Assembly (NCBI GenBank): GCA_022707725.1
Contig: JAKJAB010000051.1
Coordinates: 1-5,742, forward strand
Source of the DNA: Chloroflexota bacterium
GTDB taxonomy: Bacteria; Chloroflexota; Anaerolineae; B4-G1; SLSP01
Length of the DNA stretch: 5,742 nucleotides
Direction: 5' to 3'
The translations under genes and the position numbers were made by a program. Shown here piece by piece: positions 4,609-5,742 of this stretch. Below the pieces are notes generated by a model. The model worked only from the letters and a program-made list of their open reading frames with translations, did no database searches and was not told the origin of the DNA. The first letter of the stretch is position 1. Every line of letters begins with the position of its first letter.

Positions 4609-5742
4609 GGTATCGATGATGAGCTAGACGACGCGCTCTTGGAAGAAGAGTTAGCGGAAGAAGATGAGGAAGAGGAAGAAAACGTAGAGGAAATCGGCGC
4701 TCTGCCCGAAGAACCCTCTGGCGAAGAATACCTGCTGGCTCTAGGCTACGAGCGCGGCCATATTACCTACGAGGATATCTTGCGGGTCTTTCCTGAAGCA
4801 GAAGAAGATGTCGATCGCCTGGATGAGATTATCGGCGCGCTGATGGAATCCGGCATCACCGTTGGGGGCGTCGACGGAAAATCCTCCGACCGCTACATCG
4901 AGATCGAGGAAGATGAAGAGGACGGTGAAAAAGCGGCCGAAGATATTTACCGTGCCATCGAAGTCGACGACACCATTGGCCTGTACCTGAAGGAAATCGG
5001 GAAGGTCGCCCTGCTCACTGCCGAGGAGGAAGTCTCCTTAGCTATGCGTATGGAGACCGGTAAGAAGGCCCAGCTTCGCCTGAACAACGGCAAATATCAC
5101 AGTGAGGAGAAGCGTTGGGAGCTGGAACGTCACATCGATGACGGTATCGCTGCGCGCGAACACCTGATCCGCGCCAACTCGCGTCTGGTCATCAGCGTGG
5201 CGAAGAAATACATCGGGCGCGGCGTACCCTTCCTCGACCTGATTCAGGAAGGCAACATCGGCCTGATCCGCGCCTCCAACAAGTTCGACTACCGGCGCGG
5301 TCACAAATTCTCGACGTATGCGACCTGGTGGATTCGCCAGGCCGTCACGCGCGCCATCGCCGACCAAAGCCGCACGATCCGCGTGCCCGTCCACATGGGC
5401 GATCAGATCAACAAAATGCTGCGCATTTCGCACCAATTGACGCAGCAATTGGGACGCGGCCCCACCCCGGAAGAACTGGCGGCGGAAATGGAAATCCCGG
5501 TGCGCAAAGTCGAACAGATGCTCGACGTGGCGCGCCGCCCGCTTTCGTTGGAAATGCCCACCGATGACGAGGAAGAAAGCACCCTGGGCGATTTCGTCGA
5601 GGATACCGAAAGCCCCGCCCCACCCGACGAGGTCAGCACCACAATGCTGCGCGACCTGCTGCTGGAAATCCTGGTGGATTTGCCCCCGCGCGAGGTGAAG
5701 ATCTTGCAGATGCGCTACGGTTTGCTGGATGGGCAGACTTAC
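4606..5742 (+). CDS. rpoD: Primary-type RNA polymerase sigma factor (RpoD/SigA family), 3' truncated by the window
   Basis: The open frame runs off the window after 379 codons. The product directs RNA polymerase to -35/-10 promoters. The N-terminus is very acidic (residues 4-29, mostly Glu/Asp). A region 1.1-like part follows (about 38-90), then a second acidic patch (99-108). Region 1.2 begins at D121 ('DDTIGLYLKEIG'). Region 2 spans about 190-263: 'ANSRLVISVAKKYIGRG', 'DLIQEGNIGLIRA', 'FSTYATWWIRQA' with the melting aromatics, and 'IADQSRTIRVPVHM', which reads the -10 box. Region 3 follows (about 270-305, 'GPTPEELAAEMEIPVRKVEQML'). Region 4 has only begun ('LPPREVKILQMRYGLLDG'), so its helix-turn-helix is outside the window. 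Regions 1.1 and 1.2 and the conserved region 2 point to a group 1 factor. A group 2 paralogue is possible, as Chloroflexota can carry several. Two promoters lie upstream. Confidence 0.93.
   Translation, partial: MGIDDELDDALLEEELAEEDEEEEENVEEIGALPEEPSGEEYLLALGYERGHITYEDILRVFPEAEEDVDRLDEIIGALMESGITVGGVDGKSSDRYIEIEEDEEDGEKAAEDIYRAIEVDDTIGLYLKEIGKVALLTAEEEVSLAMRMETGKKAQLRLNNGKYHSEEKRWELERHIDDGIAAREHLIRANSRLVISVAKKYIGRGVPFLDLIQEGNIGLIRASNKFDYRRGHKFSTYATWWIRQAVTRAIADQSRTIRVPVHMGDQINKMLRISHQLTQQLGRGPTPEELAAEMEIPVRKVEQMLDVARRPLSLEMPTDDEEESTLGDFVEDTESPAPPDEVSTTMLRDLLLEILVDLPPREVKILQMRYGLLDGQTY

Noticed and set aside
4616..4627. Mini-frame ATG-ATG-AGC-TAG overlapping the start of the sigma gene
   Set aside because: It has only three codons, and the ribosome-binding site is better placed for the TTG at 4606. 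I see no sign of a real leader peptide.
5038..5448. Minus-strand open frame of 136 codons opposite sigma region 2
   Set aside because: It lies wholly antisense to the highly conserved sigma coding sequence, which fully explains the DNA; no start signal is evident.

Overview
The window looks like chromosomal DNA of a Chloroflexota bacterium, most likely from the Anaerolineae/Caldilineae side. This is an inference from three things. A membrane-anchored protein carries a Thr/Pro 'TPTPT' linker of the kind common in that phylum. The primary-type sigma factor has regions 2 and 3 that read like Chloroflexota sequences ('RTIRVPVHMGDQINK'). The DNA is moderately GC-rich with very readable sigma70-type promoters. 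Every gene lies on the + strand. I see no mobile element, CRISPR array, tRNA or rRNA.

Layout. (1) Positions 1-237 hold the C-terminal end of an enolase-superfamily dipeptide epimerase. (2) After a 132-nt gap with a weak promoter candidate, 370-1317 encodes a single-pass membrane-anchored extracytoplasmic protein with a Thr/Pro-rich stalk and a beta-sandwich-like domain of unknown function. It is followed after 31 nt by an FAD-dependent DAO-family oxidoreductase (1349-2422). (3) A second transcription unit starts at an extended -10 promoter near 2467-2475. It carries a NarL/DegU-type response regulator (2501-3229) and, 15 nt later, a soluble DegS-like histidine kinase (3245-4297). (4) A 308-nt intergenic region (4298-4605) is dense in signals. 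It has a possible weak terminator, then a near-consensus promoter followed at once by a strong intrinsic terminator (a unit of about 40 nt). A second TTGACA promoter follows, with overlapping inverted repeats on its -10 box, and then a structured leader. (5) The window ends inside an RpoD/SigA-type sigma factor gene that appears to start at TTG (4606).

How the parts fit. The regulator and kinase are almost certainly a two-component pair. The kinase keeps its phospho-acceptor His region but appears to have lost the Glu/Asn of the ATP-binding N box and the glycines of the G2 box. The pair may therefore not work as a textbook kinase-regulator couple. The intergenic region probably controls the primary sigma factor gene, with two promoters, one of which runs straight into a terminator. 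I see no defence system, biosynthetic cluster or other wholly new multi-gene system. The best leads are the degenerate kinase and the promoter-terminator unit ahead of the sigma gene.
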